From: Prorocentrum cordatum
Taxonomy: Eukaryota > Sar > Dinophyceae > Prorocentrales > Prorocentraceae
Length of the DNA: 64,000 bases
Assembly: GCA_963575745.1 (NCBI GenBank)
Contig: CAUYUJ010015278.1
Location: forward strand, 151,299-215,298
Direction of reading: 5' to 3'
The notes below the pieces were generated by a model that worked only from the letters and a program-made list of their open reading frames with translations, was not told where the DNA came from and did no database searches. Every line of letters begins with the position of its first letter. Position 1 is the stretch's first letter. The position numbers were made by a program, and so were the translations under genes. Positions 1 to 11,670 of this stretch are shown piece by piece.

Positions 1-1265
1 GAGGAGAAAGAGCCTCCCACGTGGGGACGGAGCAGGTGGGGTCGAATAATCGCGCTGCCTCGTCGATACATCGCAACATGCATCGGCGACGCATCGGCGA
101 CGTCGGCGACGCAGCCGCGACGTCGGCGCCCAGAAACTCGAGGCCCCACATCCATCCGAATCGTCGATGCATTGGCGATGCAGCGCCGTCCTCCGCCCCC
201 ACCTACTCGGACCTCTGCGAGGTCTGAAACATCACACCTTCCCTGAGCGTGCCTTCCGAAACCTCCGACGACGTCCAAATGTTTCCGCAACGTGGCTCCC
301 CATCGGTGTGAACCCCTTCCCGAAAACTGGCTCTACCAGGGCTGCTATGCTGACGGTCCTGGGGCCCGGTGAGAACCCACGGAGAACGAACACGGCAAAA
401 GACCTTCCGACGTACTTGCTTCGTGACGCGAATATATTAAGGAGGCAAGCAACTCCTGCGAAGACTTCGTGATAACAGTCACAAACTAATTCGCTCGATC
501 AACGGGCCATTGAGCCGGATTAGTTCCGAGTCACGCTCGAGATTGTAAATGAGTGACAATTGCGCGAAATTGCCCAAAAACATGCCCAATTGGGGTGGTG
601 TTCGACCGCAAATCTACCAGCACCGATGCATAATTAAACCTCCCAGGATTGGCATCAGGGATGCCACCCTGTCTAACAGGGGATATGTCGACCCCTATCC
701 CAGGCTTCGTGGGGTTTCCGAATGGACCAGAAATTTGGGGCCTAACCCTGGGATATACGATGGGGGGGCGTCCATCCTCGACAGGGGTGCGTCCGAATAG
801 CCCCCTCGGGATGTATCCCAAGATTCCTCCCCTTTTCTGAGCGACCAAACTTTTCTGGCGGAAGTCGGGGATTGGGGGAGAGAAATCGCCTGCGACTGTC
901 TTTCCTGCGTCTCCCCTCGCCGCTCCCTCCCCGTCCAGGTCAGATGCAGTCATGACCGCGTACGCCTCCGCGTTGTACCGGGACGGGAGGCCCTCATACT
1001 CCTGGCCCTCCAGCCTGCCAGCCCACCTCGAGAAGGAATCGACCAATCATACATGTCTAGGGAACCCAGGAGGCACGTCAGAATGAGGGGGGCCGAACGG
1101 TCATTCACTGTCCTGGGTGCGCGGCTGACGTGGGTTCCGCGGTGCGGACTGTTGTTGCGTCGATGGATTTGGGTAAGGAAATATCGAACCCCCCTGTGCA
1201 ATGACATGCCCCATGAGGGGGAGGGGGATGTCATGATGGGCAAAAATAATCATAGAGCATACGGG
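1..1265. other. No gene recognised
   Basis: Both strands show only short open frames without recognisable protein character. The first 180 bases contain a degenerate GCATCGGCGACG-type repeat. Nothing else can be supported. Confidence 0.6.
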
Positions 1266-1269
1266 TAAA

Positions 1270-2030
1270 ATGATTGTTGTTACTGGTGTTGTTGCTCTTG
1301 GTGTTGGTGTTGTTGGTTTTATTGTTGTTGTTGCTGTTGCTGTTGCTGTTGTGGATGTTGTGGTTGTTGTTGATTGATGCTGCTTGTTGCTGTTGCTGTT
1401 GTTGTCGTCGCCCCACTCGCAACCCGCCCGCGACCTACCCGCGACACGCCCGCGACAAACCCGCGACCCCCCCGCGATCCCCCCGCGACATGCCCGCGAC
1501 CCACCAGCGACCTACCCACGACCCGCACTTGACCCACCCGCGACACACCTGCGACCTTCCCGCGACCCGCCCGCGACACACCCGCCACCCACCCGGCGAC
1601 CCACCAACAACCCGCCCGCGACCCACCCGCGACCCGACCCGTGCCCGCCCCCTCACTCGTATGCGGAACTGCGGGGTGCTAGGTGCGTGGCTGCAGTGGG
1701 GTTCCACCGTGCGGGTTTTCGTTGCATTGATGGTGTTGGTGCTGGTGTTGGTGTTGGTGTTGGTGTTGGTGTTGGTGTTGGTGTTGGTTTGTTGTTGCTG
1801 TTGTTGTTGCTGTTGTTGCTGGTGTTGTTGTTGCTGTTGTTAATGTTGGCGTTGTTGCTGTTGTTGCTGCTGTTGTTGGTGGCGTTGTTGCTGTTGCTGT
1901 TGAAATTATTGCTGCTAATGCTCCTGTTTTGTTGGGATTGTTAACAGTGTGTGAATATGTTGTTGCTGTTGTTGGTGGAATGTGTTGTTGCTGTCAGTGT
2001 TGTTATTGTTATCGCGTTGTTGTTGAATTC
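1270..2030. repeat. GTT/GTTGCT-rich low-complexity block with a CCCGCGACC minisatellite
   Basis: 1270-1410 and 1725-2030 are runs of GTTGTT/GTTGCT/GGTGTT units. Between them (about 1415-1655) lies a degenerate ~10 bp minisatellite of CCCGCGACCCA-like units. The open frames across it translate to homopolymer-like Leu/Val/Pro/Arg strings and are not genes. Confidence 0.85.
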
Positions 2031-2299
2031 TCACTTCTCAAGAAGAACAAATTGTTGTTCCGCCTGTCCAGTGACCATTGCAATGTTCAATGAACATGCT
2101 CGTCCTGGGGCTGTCACCTTGCTACGTATCAAGGAAAAGCTGGGGTCACCGAAACTGTAGTTGGCTCCCGGTTTACAACAACAGCGACTCCTTGCTGATA
2201 CCTCTTTACAAAATCACTTTCTCGCACCAGACTTCCTCACATTGTGCGTAGGAGTCGCGCTCTCCCGTGGACCTCCCTACTTTCCCCTCCATCTCGAAG

Positions 2300-2945
2300 T
2301 CGAGAATTTCGAGGGTGTCTCAGGCGAAACTGGAAAGACCACCTCGCCCGCAGCATCTCGGAGCCCCAAATTGCGAGGATATCTCAAACGAAACGGGCCA
2401 CACACCTGTGCGCAAATTTTCTCAGGGCTGGGGGGTGCAGCGACACGCGCCAGACCACCTCTCGCGCGGCAGCTCGGAAATCAGAGTTGCGAGGCTGTCT
2501 CAAGCGAAACGCGCTGGACCACCTCGCGAGCGGCAGCTCGGAGCGCATACTTGCGAGGATGTCTCAGCGAAACGCGCCGGGCCACCTCTCGTGACAAATC
2601 TCGGAGCTCAGGGTTGCGAGGGTGTCTCGCGCGGCGGCGGAGCGCAGAGTCGGGAGGATGCTTTCGGCGAAACGCGCCGGTAACACCCCGCGCGCAGCAG
2701 CTCGGAGCCCCGAATTGCGAGGATGTCTCCAACGAAACGCGCTGGACCACCCTGCGCGCGGCGTCTCGGAGCTCAAAGTTGGAAGGACGTCTCGGGCGAA
2801 GCTCGCCGGAACACATCTTGCGCACGGCGTCCGGGAGCCGAGACGTTCGAGGACACCTCAGCCGAAACGGCAAGTCCCAGACAGCTCAGAGACGAGAGTT
2901 GTCAGGATGTCTTCGGCGAAATGGCCCAGGCCACCAGATTCGTTT
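2300..2945. repeat. Degenerate ~60-65 bp tandem repeat, about 10 copies
   Basis: The motif GAGGATGTCTC followed by GGCGAAACGCGC and CTCGGAGC recurs at roughly 2311, 2375, 2492, 2553, 2618, 2655, 2722, 2785, 2850 and 2905. The period varies and is not a multiple of three. The 391-codon open frame through here repeats the same degenerate peptide and is a by-product. Confidence 0.8.
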
Positions 2946-3230
2946 GAGGATATATCTGCTCTCCTTTCCCTCGGCCGGAGCCAGCCTTTCCCACAACCGC
3001 ACCCCGTTCCGAAAGCTGATTTGGGGAAAAACGTCTACAACACTGCCAAGGTGGCTTCCAAGATGGCCCCCCCCCCGGTGGTCTCCGCAGGGCTCGACCT
3101 GCAGAGTGTCCTCCGTTCTCGCTTTGCGTGTCTTCTCCGTCGCTCTGTCTTCGTCTCGCCTCCGCTGCAGAACGAGACCAAAACGAAACCAGTGCACGAG
3201 ATCGCTGGAGCACCGCTTCGGTCGAGCCCT

Positions 3231-3352
3231 AGGTCGGGCATGTCTCCCTACAGGCGGATCTTGGGCGGCAACAGTTCGTGTTCACCGAATTGAGCAAACA
3301 CGCCAAAAAACAAATCGTCCCCCGACTATGTTTTAAACCATTTTGGAACATT
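3231..3352 (+). mobile_element. Family A MITE-like element, right end degraded
   Basis: The left end reads AGGTCGGGCATGTCTCCCTA, followed by the family interior (AAACAAATCGTCCCCCGACT, then ATGTTTTAAACCATTTTGG). The right terminal repeat is not recognisable. See the intact copies at 13057-13212 and 22702-22843 for the family structure. Confidence 0.7.
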
Positions 3353-4675
3353 CGACTCCAAGACGCTCCCCAGGCGGCCAAGAGATGCCCCCCCAAAGAG
3401 GGCCCAGGAGGCCGCCTCGTGGGCGTGGCCTGGTCCGCCTCGGGGGCCCCACGGCGGGGGACGGCCAGCCAGGCCCAAAGCGGCCACTGCGCAGCCTCGA
3501 GCAGGGGAGCCCCGACTCGCATCCACAGCTCGGCTCGGCGATCGAGACGGGCCGGCTCGGCGGGAATCGGCGGCCGACTTGGGAGAAGTCGAATCGGCAG
3601 AGATCGGCAGGCCAACCGGCCTCCTCTGAGGAATGGGCATCCAGGTCGGAATCCGAAGCCGAACCGAAGCGGAATCGGGGGCCATCGAACTCGAATCGGA
3701 CCGAGCCGGAGGCATCGAAATGAGCCCTGCCCTCGGGGTCGGCCAGGCATGCGAAGACCACTGCGCATCCTCGATTGCTGCAAGAAATGTCGCACCCTCG
3801 CCTGTCTTGGGACGGCCCAGGAGATCCCCAAGACGGCCCCAAACTGCCCCCCGGAAGGGCGAGGCCCTCAATACGGCCTCCCCAAGAGCGCCCTCGGATG
3901 GCCCCAGAGAGCCCCGCGCCCCGCTGTGGACCGAGTCAGCGCCCCTCAAACGGGGACGCCACTGACGGGCACTTTGGCCGGCGACCCGGCGAACCCAACC
4001 CTCCCCGATGTGGGCAACGCTGCAATGCTGCCAGAAAGAGGCCCTCAAAAGGCCAACTTTCGGCAACTTTCCAAAACACCCGGTAGTGAGTACCCGCTAC
4101 GGTGCCGGTGACCGAGAGGGCCCCCCCAGCAGCCCAGGAGAGGCCCCCGACAGCCCGAGGACAACCCCTCACCAGTGGCGGCGGCGCGACCGGGGAGGAA
4201 GTGCGAGGGAGAAGGCCTGCTTAGAGGGCGGCGGGGCTTCTCAGAAGCCCTGTGGCCTGCTGAGAAACCGTATCTGTGCGGTCGCCCTGTATCATAAGGA
4301 TGCACAATAAGGATTCAAGGGTTTTGGAAGGCCGTTTCGAAGCTCGCGGCCAACGAAAGTGGCCAAGGATGGACTGAGGAGGCAAGGATGCAAGGGTACC
4401 CTTGGGAGTGCTGCCCATCCTTGTTGTGCGGGTTGACTGTATCCAAAGAAGGCTCGGAAAGCTAATCAGGTCGGAGGCATCCCGCGCCTTCTGAGCAGGC
4501 CCGCCCCCGCGGACTTCCCCCCGCAGATCCGCCGCCGACAGTGGTGTTCCCGTTTTCGTCGTCGTCGGCGTCGTCGCGATTCGTGGTGCCTGTTGCTCAG
4601 CTCGGGACTTGTGCTTTCCCTCACGCAGTGACCACCACCAACACAGCTGGGGGAACTCGCGGTCCATTAGCGTTA
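3353..4675. other. No gene recognised
   Basis: G+C-rich sequence with degenerate CGGAATCGG and GGCCC-rich patterns. The long overlapping frames on both strands have similar Arg/Pro/Gly-rich composition, as expected from base bias. No conserved domain is seen. Confidence 0.5.
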
Positions 4676-5262
4676 GGTCGGGCCTGTCCACCCTATAGGG
4701 GGATTTTGGGCGAGTCAAGAAAACTACTGACAAAAATCCACCTAGTGCTGAAAATTAGGAAAAACAAAAAAAAAATCCTGGTCCCCGGTCTATCTGTTGA
4801 GTGTTGTTGAATACTCCTCCTGTCGAGGGACACGCCCGACTCACGACTGCCTGCGAGCCCGAATCCCGCGGGTCCCACCGACGAGGGCTGCCGCACCCTT
4901 CACTCGGGTGCAGTCAGCCTCCAACGTATCGGCCCTCGCCTGCGCGTCACAAAAAAACTGCCCCGGAATAACACAAACACATAAACATAAACTTGTCGCG
5001 CTTCGCGCGGACTTCTTGGATCCGCGCGCCAGGGAGGGGGGTCCAGCGCGAATCCAAGGAATCCGCGCGGAGCGCCAAAAGTTCATGTTCTGTGGTTGCT
5101 CCTTCTTCGAAGAGAGGGGGTTCGTATGCGCTTGCCTAGCCATCCCCCCCCGAGATCCGCAGCGGAAAAAACAGAGGCGGCATCGTAGACAACAAAAACA
5201 CAACACGACCTCCAACGTATCGGCCCACGCCTGCGCGTCACAAACATCTGCCCCGCGCGCCG
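4676..5262 (+). mobile_element. Family A element followed by family F repeat (composite copy 1)
   Basis: 4676-4841 is a complete family A element with both terminal repeats. From about 4842 to 5215 follows a ~380 bp sequence (family F) repeated in the same order at about 8863-9243; it includes CTTGTCGCGCTTCGCGCGGA and GAGCGCCAAAAGTTCATGT. A short internal F piece (CCTCCAACGTATCGGCCCAC) recurs at 5211-5262. The composite has therefore moved or been duplicated as a unit. Confidence 0.8.
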
Positions 5263-5346
5263 ACTCAACATCAGCGTGGCCGCACGGCAAGCGCCTTCGA
5301 ACCGTGTTGCTGCTGCCCCTCCCAGGAGCAGCCGGCATCGAATCGC

Positions 5347-5494
5347 GAGACTTCCCCCTACAGGGGGAATTTGGACGAAGAAGAAAAATAGTCAAACAAT
5401 CCTCCCACGATGATCAAGAATGGTAACAACATCGTCCCCTGACTATTTTTGCACTATGTTTGAATCATCCTCCAGTAGAGGGACAGGCCTGACC
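5347..5494 (+). mobile_element. Family A MITE-like element
   Basis: The left end is GACTTCCCCCTACAGGGGGA and the right end CCAGTAGAGGGACAGGCCTG. The interior holds the typical AATAGTC and TCGTCCCCTGACTATTTTTG. Both ends carry substitutions relative to the consensus, so this is an older copy. Confidence 0.8.
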
Positions 5495-5499
5495 GAACG

Positions 5500-6600
5500 C
5501 GAAAACCGGATCGGACCGGAACATGCATCGGATCGGGCTGCATCGGCACGGCGCCACAGTCGAAGCTTACGTGTTCGACCATGGGCCCCTTGTTTTACCA
5601 GTCGACCCCGGGCCGCCTGCGGAGGTCTTCGGTCGCTCTTCTGTGGTCTTCGGCGGCCGTTAGCAGTCTCCAGCGGTCTTCGGAGCGGAAGATGGATGGC
5701 TGCATCCATCAAGCGGCTCATGATCGAACACCTCATCGATCGAATCGGCCTCGCCAAGATTGGACGAGCGTGCCGTGCAAACATATTAGGATCGCAACGG
5801 ATCGTCGGACAACCAGAATCGAATTGGATGGGGCCGAGATCGAGACCGAGATCGGGTCGAAGCGGGCCCCGGCTTCCCCTCCCGGCCGCCTGCAGTCGTC
5901 GCACATGCCGGGGCTCCGGGTGAGGCCGTCGAAGGACCTGCTCGGCGCGCACCACATGCCTCGGGCTGCCAGACTGAAGCATCGGCCCGGGGCCGAGGAG
6001 GCCCCGGTCCAGATTGCCGTAGGCTCTTCGTGCACCCCCCCCCCAGGGGCCACGAGGAGGGCCGACGAACCAAGCCACGATGGCGCCACCCCCGAAAGGC
6101 TTTGGACAGAGCCCCTGGCATGCAATCCACCTTGGATGCTCGTTCTGGGGACCTTCCTGGAGCCATTCGCTCCACTCGTGCGTCGAAGCTGCGTCGAACG
6201 TCAGTCGATTTGGGTCGACCCTGAGTCGAACCTGAGTCGAACCCGAGTCGAACCTGAGTCGAACCTGGGTCGAACTTGAGTCGAACTGGGGCCGAACAGA
6301 TCCGTTAGGTGGGCTCCAGGAAGGTCCCCGCAACGAGCATCGAATCCGTCGTGAGAACAGACGAAGCAACGTCACGGCACCGATCGCGGCTCGAGTGCCC
6401 CCGACGTTGAGCAATTCGGGCCTTTGGGGGCCCGAGACTGGGGCGACCAGTTGTTCTTCCCGACCAAAAGAAGGGGAATAGATCAGGACAGACGACCGGA
6501 CGCGGCGACGGAGAAGCCTCCCCGGAGGCCCCAGCAGGGCCAACGGCTCCTCGACACATCGATCGCCGATCCCAGGAGGAGAGGCAACTGCACATATATG
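5500..6600. other. No gene; short GTCGAACCTGA minisatellite at 6215-6285
   Basis: The open frames here are Arg/Gly/Pro rich and mutually overlapping. About seven degenerate copies of a 10-11 bp GAGTCGAACCT unit lie at 6215-6285. No protein family is recognised. Confidence 0.55.
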
Positions 6601-6663
6601 TGTATATATACATATATATGCACGTAAAGTATGTTTGCACATATATATATATATATATATATT
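6595..6663. repeat. TA/CATATA microsatellite
   Basis: Alternating TATATA/ACATATA runs with a longer (TA)n block at about 6640-6663. A similar (TA)n block lies at 7598-7626. Confidence 0.9.
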
Positions 6664-6699
6664 CCTCTTCCTCTATTTTTATAAGCCCGGGCGGGGGGA

Positions 6700-7330
6700 A
6701 AACCCATCATCACCCCCCCCCAAAACCGGACTCCCGGGACCTGGGGCTTTGGGGCCCTCCGGACGGGCCTCGAAGCGGCCACCGGGCCTCGCAAGGCGTT
6801 TTGCCAAGCCTTCCCAGCACACTTAGGGCGATCAGGGGGTCATCGGAGACTTCCCAGAGACCCCCAAGACAGCACAAGAGCGCTCCAAGAGTGACCGACG
6901 CGACCTCAAGATGGCCCAAGAGGCCTCCGGCCTCCAAGAGCACTCCCAAGAAGGCCCCCCGAGGCAAAAATCCTGTGCGTTTTGGTGCCTTTGGGGGTTC
7001 TCCTCTTTTCGGCTTCCAGACGCTCCAAGACGGCGGTCTTCTGGGCGTCCGAAGCCGCCTGGGAGGCTCCCAAATCGCCCCACAACCATCCGAAAGGGCT
7101 CCCAGGCAGCCCAAGAGAGCCCCAAAACGGCACAACACGGGTCCAAGATGGCCCTCAGAGAGCCCCATGGCGGCCCAAGACGGCCCAATGACACCCTGCG
7201 AAGAATTCCAAATCGTGATCCGTTCGTTCAGGAAGACGGCGGTTGGAGGCAGGGTGGCCCGAGGAAGCCCCCAGAAGACCCCAGAATGCGCCCTTGAGGC
7301 CTCCAGAAGGCCTTAAGAAAACCCGAAACA
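6700..7330 (+). repeat. Family D degenerate CCCCAAGAGGCC array
   Basis: Units such as GCCCAAGAGG, CCAAGACGGC and CCCCCAAGA recur every 10-15 bases, and a phrase like TTTTCGGCTTCCAGACGCTCC is shared with the foldback arms at 24.2-28.7 kb. Frames on both strands are open, giving Pro/Arg/Lys-rich or Trp/Leu/Gly-rich peptides. This is repeat-driven openness, not coding. Confidence 0.75.
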
Positions 7331-7339
7331 ACTTTTGTG

Positions 7340-7593
7340 AGCCCCCTACAGGCTCTCCAAGGAGGAGCATCCGCAAAAAAGAGCTGAGGAGGATGGGGAG
7401 AAAACGCAGTGTATGGCGAACATAAGAAACAATAAGCATGGAGGAAAGATAACGAATAACATCATTATAGCGGCGATGCCGGAAAAGGCAACCAGGAGTT
7501 ATCGCTAAATTGTTGGCTTGACCTTCCTGCCATTCCGCCTGCATAGCAATCTTCAGGGACCAAGGTGCATGGCGCGAAGCGCCACTGCAGTCT

Positions 7594-7631
<38 letters not shown>

Positions 7632-8700
7632 CAGCCTTTTGAAGGTCCCCGAGGATATCTTGGCATGACGCTGGGCAGATCCGAGGAATCAGCGCGGAGC
7701 TCCAAAGCTGTTGTGCATGCAATGATTCTTATCCTATGGTTGTCGTGATCTTTAGGCGCCCAGGGGGGCGAGGACACGGGACACGAGTGGGGAGGGTGCT
7801 AGCGTCGACGAGCGCTCGTCCACCATGGCCCTCCAGTACGACGCTGGCGGAGCAGTGAGAGGCGACAGATACTGCGTGTTATCGGTGAAGCTGAGTGGGC
7901 TAACCACACTTTTCATGAAAGCCGAAGGAACCACCACCACCAGAGCTCCGTAGAACTCCCTTCCAAAGGCCCCCCATCCCTCTCCCAAAGCCGGCGGCAC
8001 TCCCCTCTGGGCACTCTGGGGGCGCGCCCGGAACGGGGTGCCACCATCTCGTGGGGGGGGGGGGGAGCGGCCAGCCCGCCCTAGCTGGTGGTGGTGGCTC
8101 TGCCTCCTCTGGTGAACCTTTCGGGGAGACGTAAGACTCGGGTACGGGGGACTCGGGTTGGCCCGACGGAGCCATCATAAAAATGGCGCGGCCCAATCTG
8201 AAATTTGACGCGAGCTCCCGCTGCAGACATCCCACGAAAACCGGACCGTCAAGATCCAGGACGCGCTCGTCAAAAAAAAAAAACGTCGGCAAGCCCGAGT
8301 TCTGGCGTACTCGGGTCTTGCGTTCCCCCGAACCCTGGGGTCTGCACACGTCCGGAGGGCCCTCGCCAGACGCACGGGCACAGGCGCCGGACAGGGTTGC
8401 CGGCCCCCGAGCGCCGACTCGACAGTCCGAGTTGCGGCTGCACGCGGGGTGCAGCGACTCCAGGCTCCTGCGGCTGCGCCGCTTCCGCGGCATCCCTCCT
8501 CCCTCTCCCGGCGCGCACGGGGCCCTGGCATTCTGAGGAGGCGCGGCGCTTCTCGGACGGCGGGGCTCGCCTTGGAGGGGCTCCGGAAGCTCATGAGAAG
8601 GCGCCCCAGAAGCCGGGGGGGGCTTCCAATGAGCCACCTGCCTGCTACAGAAGGACCCTCGGCGTCTTACAATGCAGCCCCCCTCGCGCCACGTTCTGGG
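7340..8700. other. No gene recognised; family F fragment near 7560-7710
   Basis: 7560-7710 contains a diverged piece related to family F (GATCCGAGGAATCAGCGCGG) interrupted by a (TA)n run. The 288-codon minus-strand frame at 7900-8766 is Arg/Pro/Ser rich without any domain I recognise. Confidence 0.5.
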
Positions 8701-8709
8701 ACTACCTTT

Positions 8710-9243
8710 AGGTCGGGCATGTCCCCCTACAGGCAGATTTTGGAAGGACGAAAAACTCATACACAAAAATATTCAGTAGTCGACAAATAGTCGACAACTC
8801 GTCACCGTAACATGTTTGACTATTGTTGAATCAATCCTCCTGTCGAGGGACACGCCCGACTCAAGACTGCTTGCGAGCCCGAATCCCGCGGGTCCCACCG
8901 ACGGGGGGTGCCGCACCCTCCTGGAGTTCACTCGGGTGCAGTCAGCCTCCAACGTATCGGCCCCTGCCTGCGCGTCACAAGCATCTGCCCCGCAGAGAAT
9001 GAAAGAATAACAAAAACACGTAAACATAAACTTGTCGCGCTTCGCGCGGAGTTCTTGGATCCGCGCGCCTGGGAGGGGGGTCCAGCGCGAATCCAAGGAA
9101 TCCGCGCGGAGCGCCAAAAGTTCATGTCTGGTGGTTGTTTCTTCTTCGAAGAGAGGGGGTTCGTATGCGCTTGCCTAGCCATCCCCCACCCGAGACTCGA
9201 CGCAGCGGAAAAAAGAGGCGGCACCGTAAGCAAAAAACACAGC
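8710..9243 (+). mobile_element. Family A element followed by family F repeat (composite copy 2)
   Basis: 8710-8862 is a complete family A element (AGGTCGGGCATGTCCCCCTA to GTCGAGGGACACGCCCGAC). The following ~380 bp matches 4842-5215 closely and in the same order. Both composites use the TGTCGAGGG variant at the A right end, supporting a common origin. Confidence 0.85.
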
Positions 9244-9599
9244 ACGCCCGGAGCCCTGGAGACCTCATCCTTCAGCGTCGTGGCTCGAGTCGGATTGATC
9301 CCGTGACGGCCCCGGGGCCCGAACAGAGAGGCGAATACGCTCGGCTCGAGAAGAGTGAGGCGCCAGGGTCTCAGCGCTTCACGCGCGCCGCCAGTCCTCC
9401 CTCCTGCCTCCATCCTCCCACTGCCTCGGCCATCCTCGGCGTCACTCTTCGCCTCCGCCGCCGCCCGTCCTCCTCGGCCCCAGTCCCGCCGGCCAGCCCC
9501 CGAAGCCCCGAGCTGCACGAGACCCTTGGGCCCCTGCAGCGCCCCGGAGGACCCCCCCAGAGACCCAGACCTGTCCAGATCGCTGACTTCAGGACCACT

Positions 9600-10030
9600 C
9601 TCCTACAGCCGCCGCCTTCTTCTCCTCGTCCTCCTCCTAGATCTCCTCAACCTCCTCCTCCTCCGCCACCTCCTCTCCTCAACCTCCGCATCCTCCGCCA
9701 CCTCCTCCTCCTCCTCCTCGTCCTCCTCCTTCTCCTCCTCCTCCTCCACCACCTCCTCTCCTCCACCTCCTCCTCCTCCGCCACATCCCTCATGCCAGAT
9801 CTCCTCAACCTCCTCCTCCTCCTCCCTCACCACAACCTCTCCTCAACCTCCTCCTCCTCCGCCACCTCCTCCTCCTCCAACACCTCCTCCTCCCACTCCT
9901 TCACCACCTCCTCCCCTCGACCTCCCCCTCCTCCGCCGCCTCCCTCCCACCACCACACCTCCTCCTCCTCCTCCTCCTCCTAGATCTCCTCGACCTCCTC
10001 CTCCTCCTCCTCCATCCTCCCCCTCCCTCG
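9600..10030. repeat. TCC/CTCCTC tract
   Basis: Almost uninterrupted CTCCTC with scattered AACCTC, GCC and GTC variants. All frames are open on both strands as homopolymer-like peptides. Not coding. Confidence 0.95.
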
Positions 10031-10239
10031 CGAATGCGCCCACGGACCTGCTCCCGGCTCGACCCGACCACCACCTCGGGGCGGCCCTGGCCGTGGCGGC
10101 GGGACGCCTCCCGAGGCCGCCCCCTGGGGGAGCCGCTCGCGCTCCTCCCGCGCGGGGGCCGCGGCGGACGTCCGTGGACCCGAGCCGACCGTCCGTGCGG
10201 ACCTGCGTCTCTTCTTCCTGCTCGTCCTCTTGGTCGTCT

Positions 10240-10370
10240 GGCCATCGCTGGGACGTCCCTTCCCTGTGCTGTCTTCGGCTTCCTGCGTGTTTTTTTTGGT
10301 GCGGGATGGTCCAGGATGCTCCCCTTCATAATCCCCGCCGAGGAGAAGTGCACACGTCCGAGCGATACCA
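10240..10370 (+). mobile_element. Family G MITE-like element, copy 1
   Basis: The left end GGCCATCGCTGGGACGT pairs with the right end ACGTCCGAGCGATACC. Length (~130 bp), termini and interior (TTCCTG, TCAAGG-type segment, GGATGCT) match the copy at 17978-18102. Confidence 0.7.
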
Positions 10371-11307
10371 GGTCATCCGCCGCCCCCTCCTCCTCAGATG
10401 GACACGGCTTCCTGTCCGGCGGAACACGATGGGACCCCCTGGGGGGTCCAGATCCGCTGAGACACCCGGCGGAGAAAACAAAAAAACAGCGCAGGGGAAG
10501 GGTGGAGGGGGAGGGTTCCAGATACGGCGCGAGCGCAACTGGCATGTCGACTCGGGCACGCGCTGATTTGGATTACGATTAGGTCGGGCATGTCCTCCTT
10601 CGGGCGGGTTTTGGACGAAACATTGCCCTGGCGACGTACCCAACCCCTGCGCAGTGAGGGGCAGGAGTCGCTTGGGAGATTTGACGAGAGGAAAGCGATA
10701 TGACATGGACGCATATATTTCTGTGAGCGGCATTCGGAAGTTTCGCAGGTCCCCAATCAAGGGAAACACGATGAGTAACCAAGTGAACCCCTGAGTCACT
10801 AAAAAGAAGACGCAAGGTCCAGAAGGAGACAGTGGGCAAGGTGCTTGAAACGTCGGCGGGGCAGCAACACCGTGACACGGCCCCCCAAGGACGGCGAGGC
10901 CCCGCTCACGTCTGCGCCGTGCCTCACTCCGCTGGACCCACCAGCAGCCTTCCAAAGTGGCGAGCCCACGAGAGGCCCTGGAAAGAGACGAGCATGTCGC
11001 AGATCGCAGCCCCCCCAGGGACGGGGAGGTCCCGCTCAGATCCGCGCGGTGCCTCACTCCGCTGGACCCACCAGCAGCCCTCGAAAAAGGCGACAATTTC
11101 GCAGATCGCAGCCCCCCAGGCAAGGCAAGAGGAGACGAGAAGGAGGGGGGGCGGGAGGCAGGAGGCGGGAGGCGGGAGGAGGACGCGCGAGCAGTGCTCT
11201 ATTCAAAACGAATACCCAACCAAGGAGGGTTGGAAATGCAAAACAACTACCTGGACAATACTTCCAAAGGGTCCAAACTACTCGAAGAATCGTGCCCAAA
11301 CTATTGC

Positions 11308-11670
11308 CGGCGGTGGACAAACCTCCCTTCATAAAAACCTCCCCTCGGTGACAAACGGCCTGGGACCGAAACCGACGGACCTGGACCCGCAAAAACGACG
11401 GCCGCGACGCCCCCTCGCGAACCGAACCCGGCCAAATTCCTTAATCGACGTGTCAGGGTACTGCAGGTTCGTGCCGTGTCGACCCTGGCGTTGGTTCCTG
11501 ACACCGCGCTGGATCGTTCAACTTTGAACGATCGGCCGTCTCCGCAACGTCCGATCGTTCAACATCGACCGATTCTGGGCCGCCGTCGGCGTTCAACATT
11601 GAACGTCGGCGGCGGGGTCGCCGCCGGTCGACACGACGCGAACCTACCGTAGGAGGTCTGTCCACCCCCG
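11308..11670 (+). mobile_element. Family B element interrupted by a C element
   Basis: Left end CGGCGGTGGACAAACCTCCC, right end GGAGGTCTGTCCACCCCCG: a ~19 bp terminal inverted repeat. The interior shares GACCGAAACCGACGGACCTG and TAATCGACGTGTCAGGGTA with copies at 20690-20855 and 52193-52356. Removing the C element leaves ~172 bp, close to the 164 bp of the uninterrupted copy at 52193. Confidence 0.85.
11461..11649 (+). mobile_element. Family C element, 189 bp, TA target duplication, inside B
   Basis: The ends CTGCAGGTTCGTGCCGTGTC and GACACGACGCGAACCTACCG form an imperfect ~23 bp terminal inverted repeat flanked by TA on both sides (11459-11460, 11650-11651). Uninterrupted B copies read GTCAGGGTAGG across this point, so the empty site is known. 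A TA duplication suggests Tc1/mariner-like or PIF-like mobilisation (inference). Confidence 0.85.

Noticed and set aside
2161-3336. 391-codon open frame
   Set aside because: It reads through a ~60 bp minisatellite and then a family A element. The peptide is a degenerate repeat without domain character.
5443-6642. 399-codon minus-strand open frame
   Set aside because: Arg/Pro/Ser-rich sequence crossing a family A end and a GTCGAACCTGA minisatellite, with equally long frames on the opposite strand.
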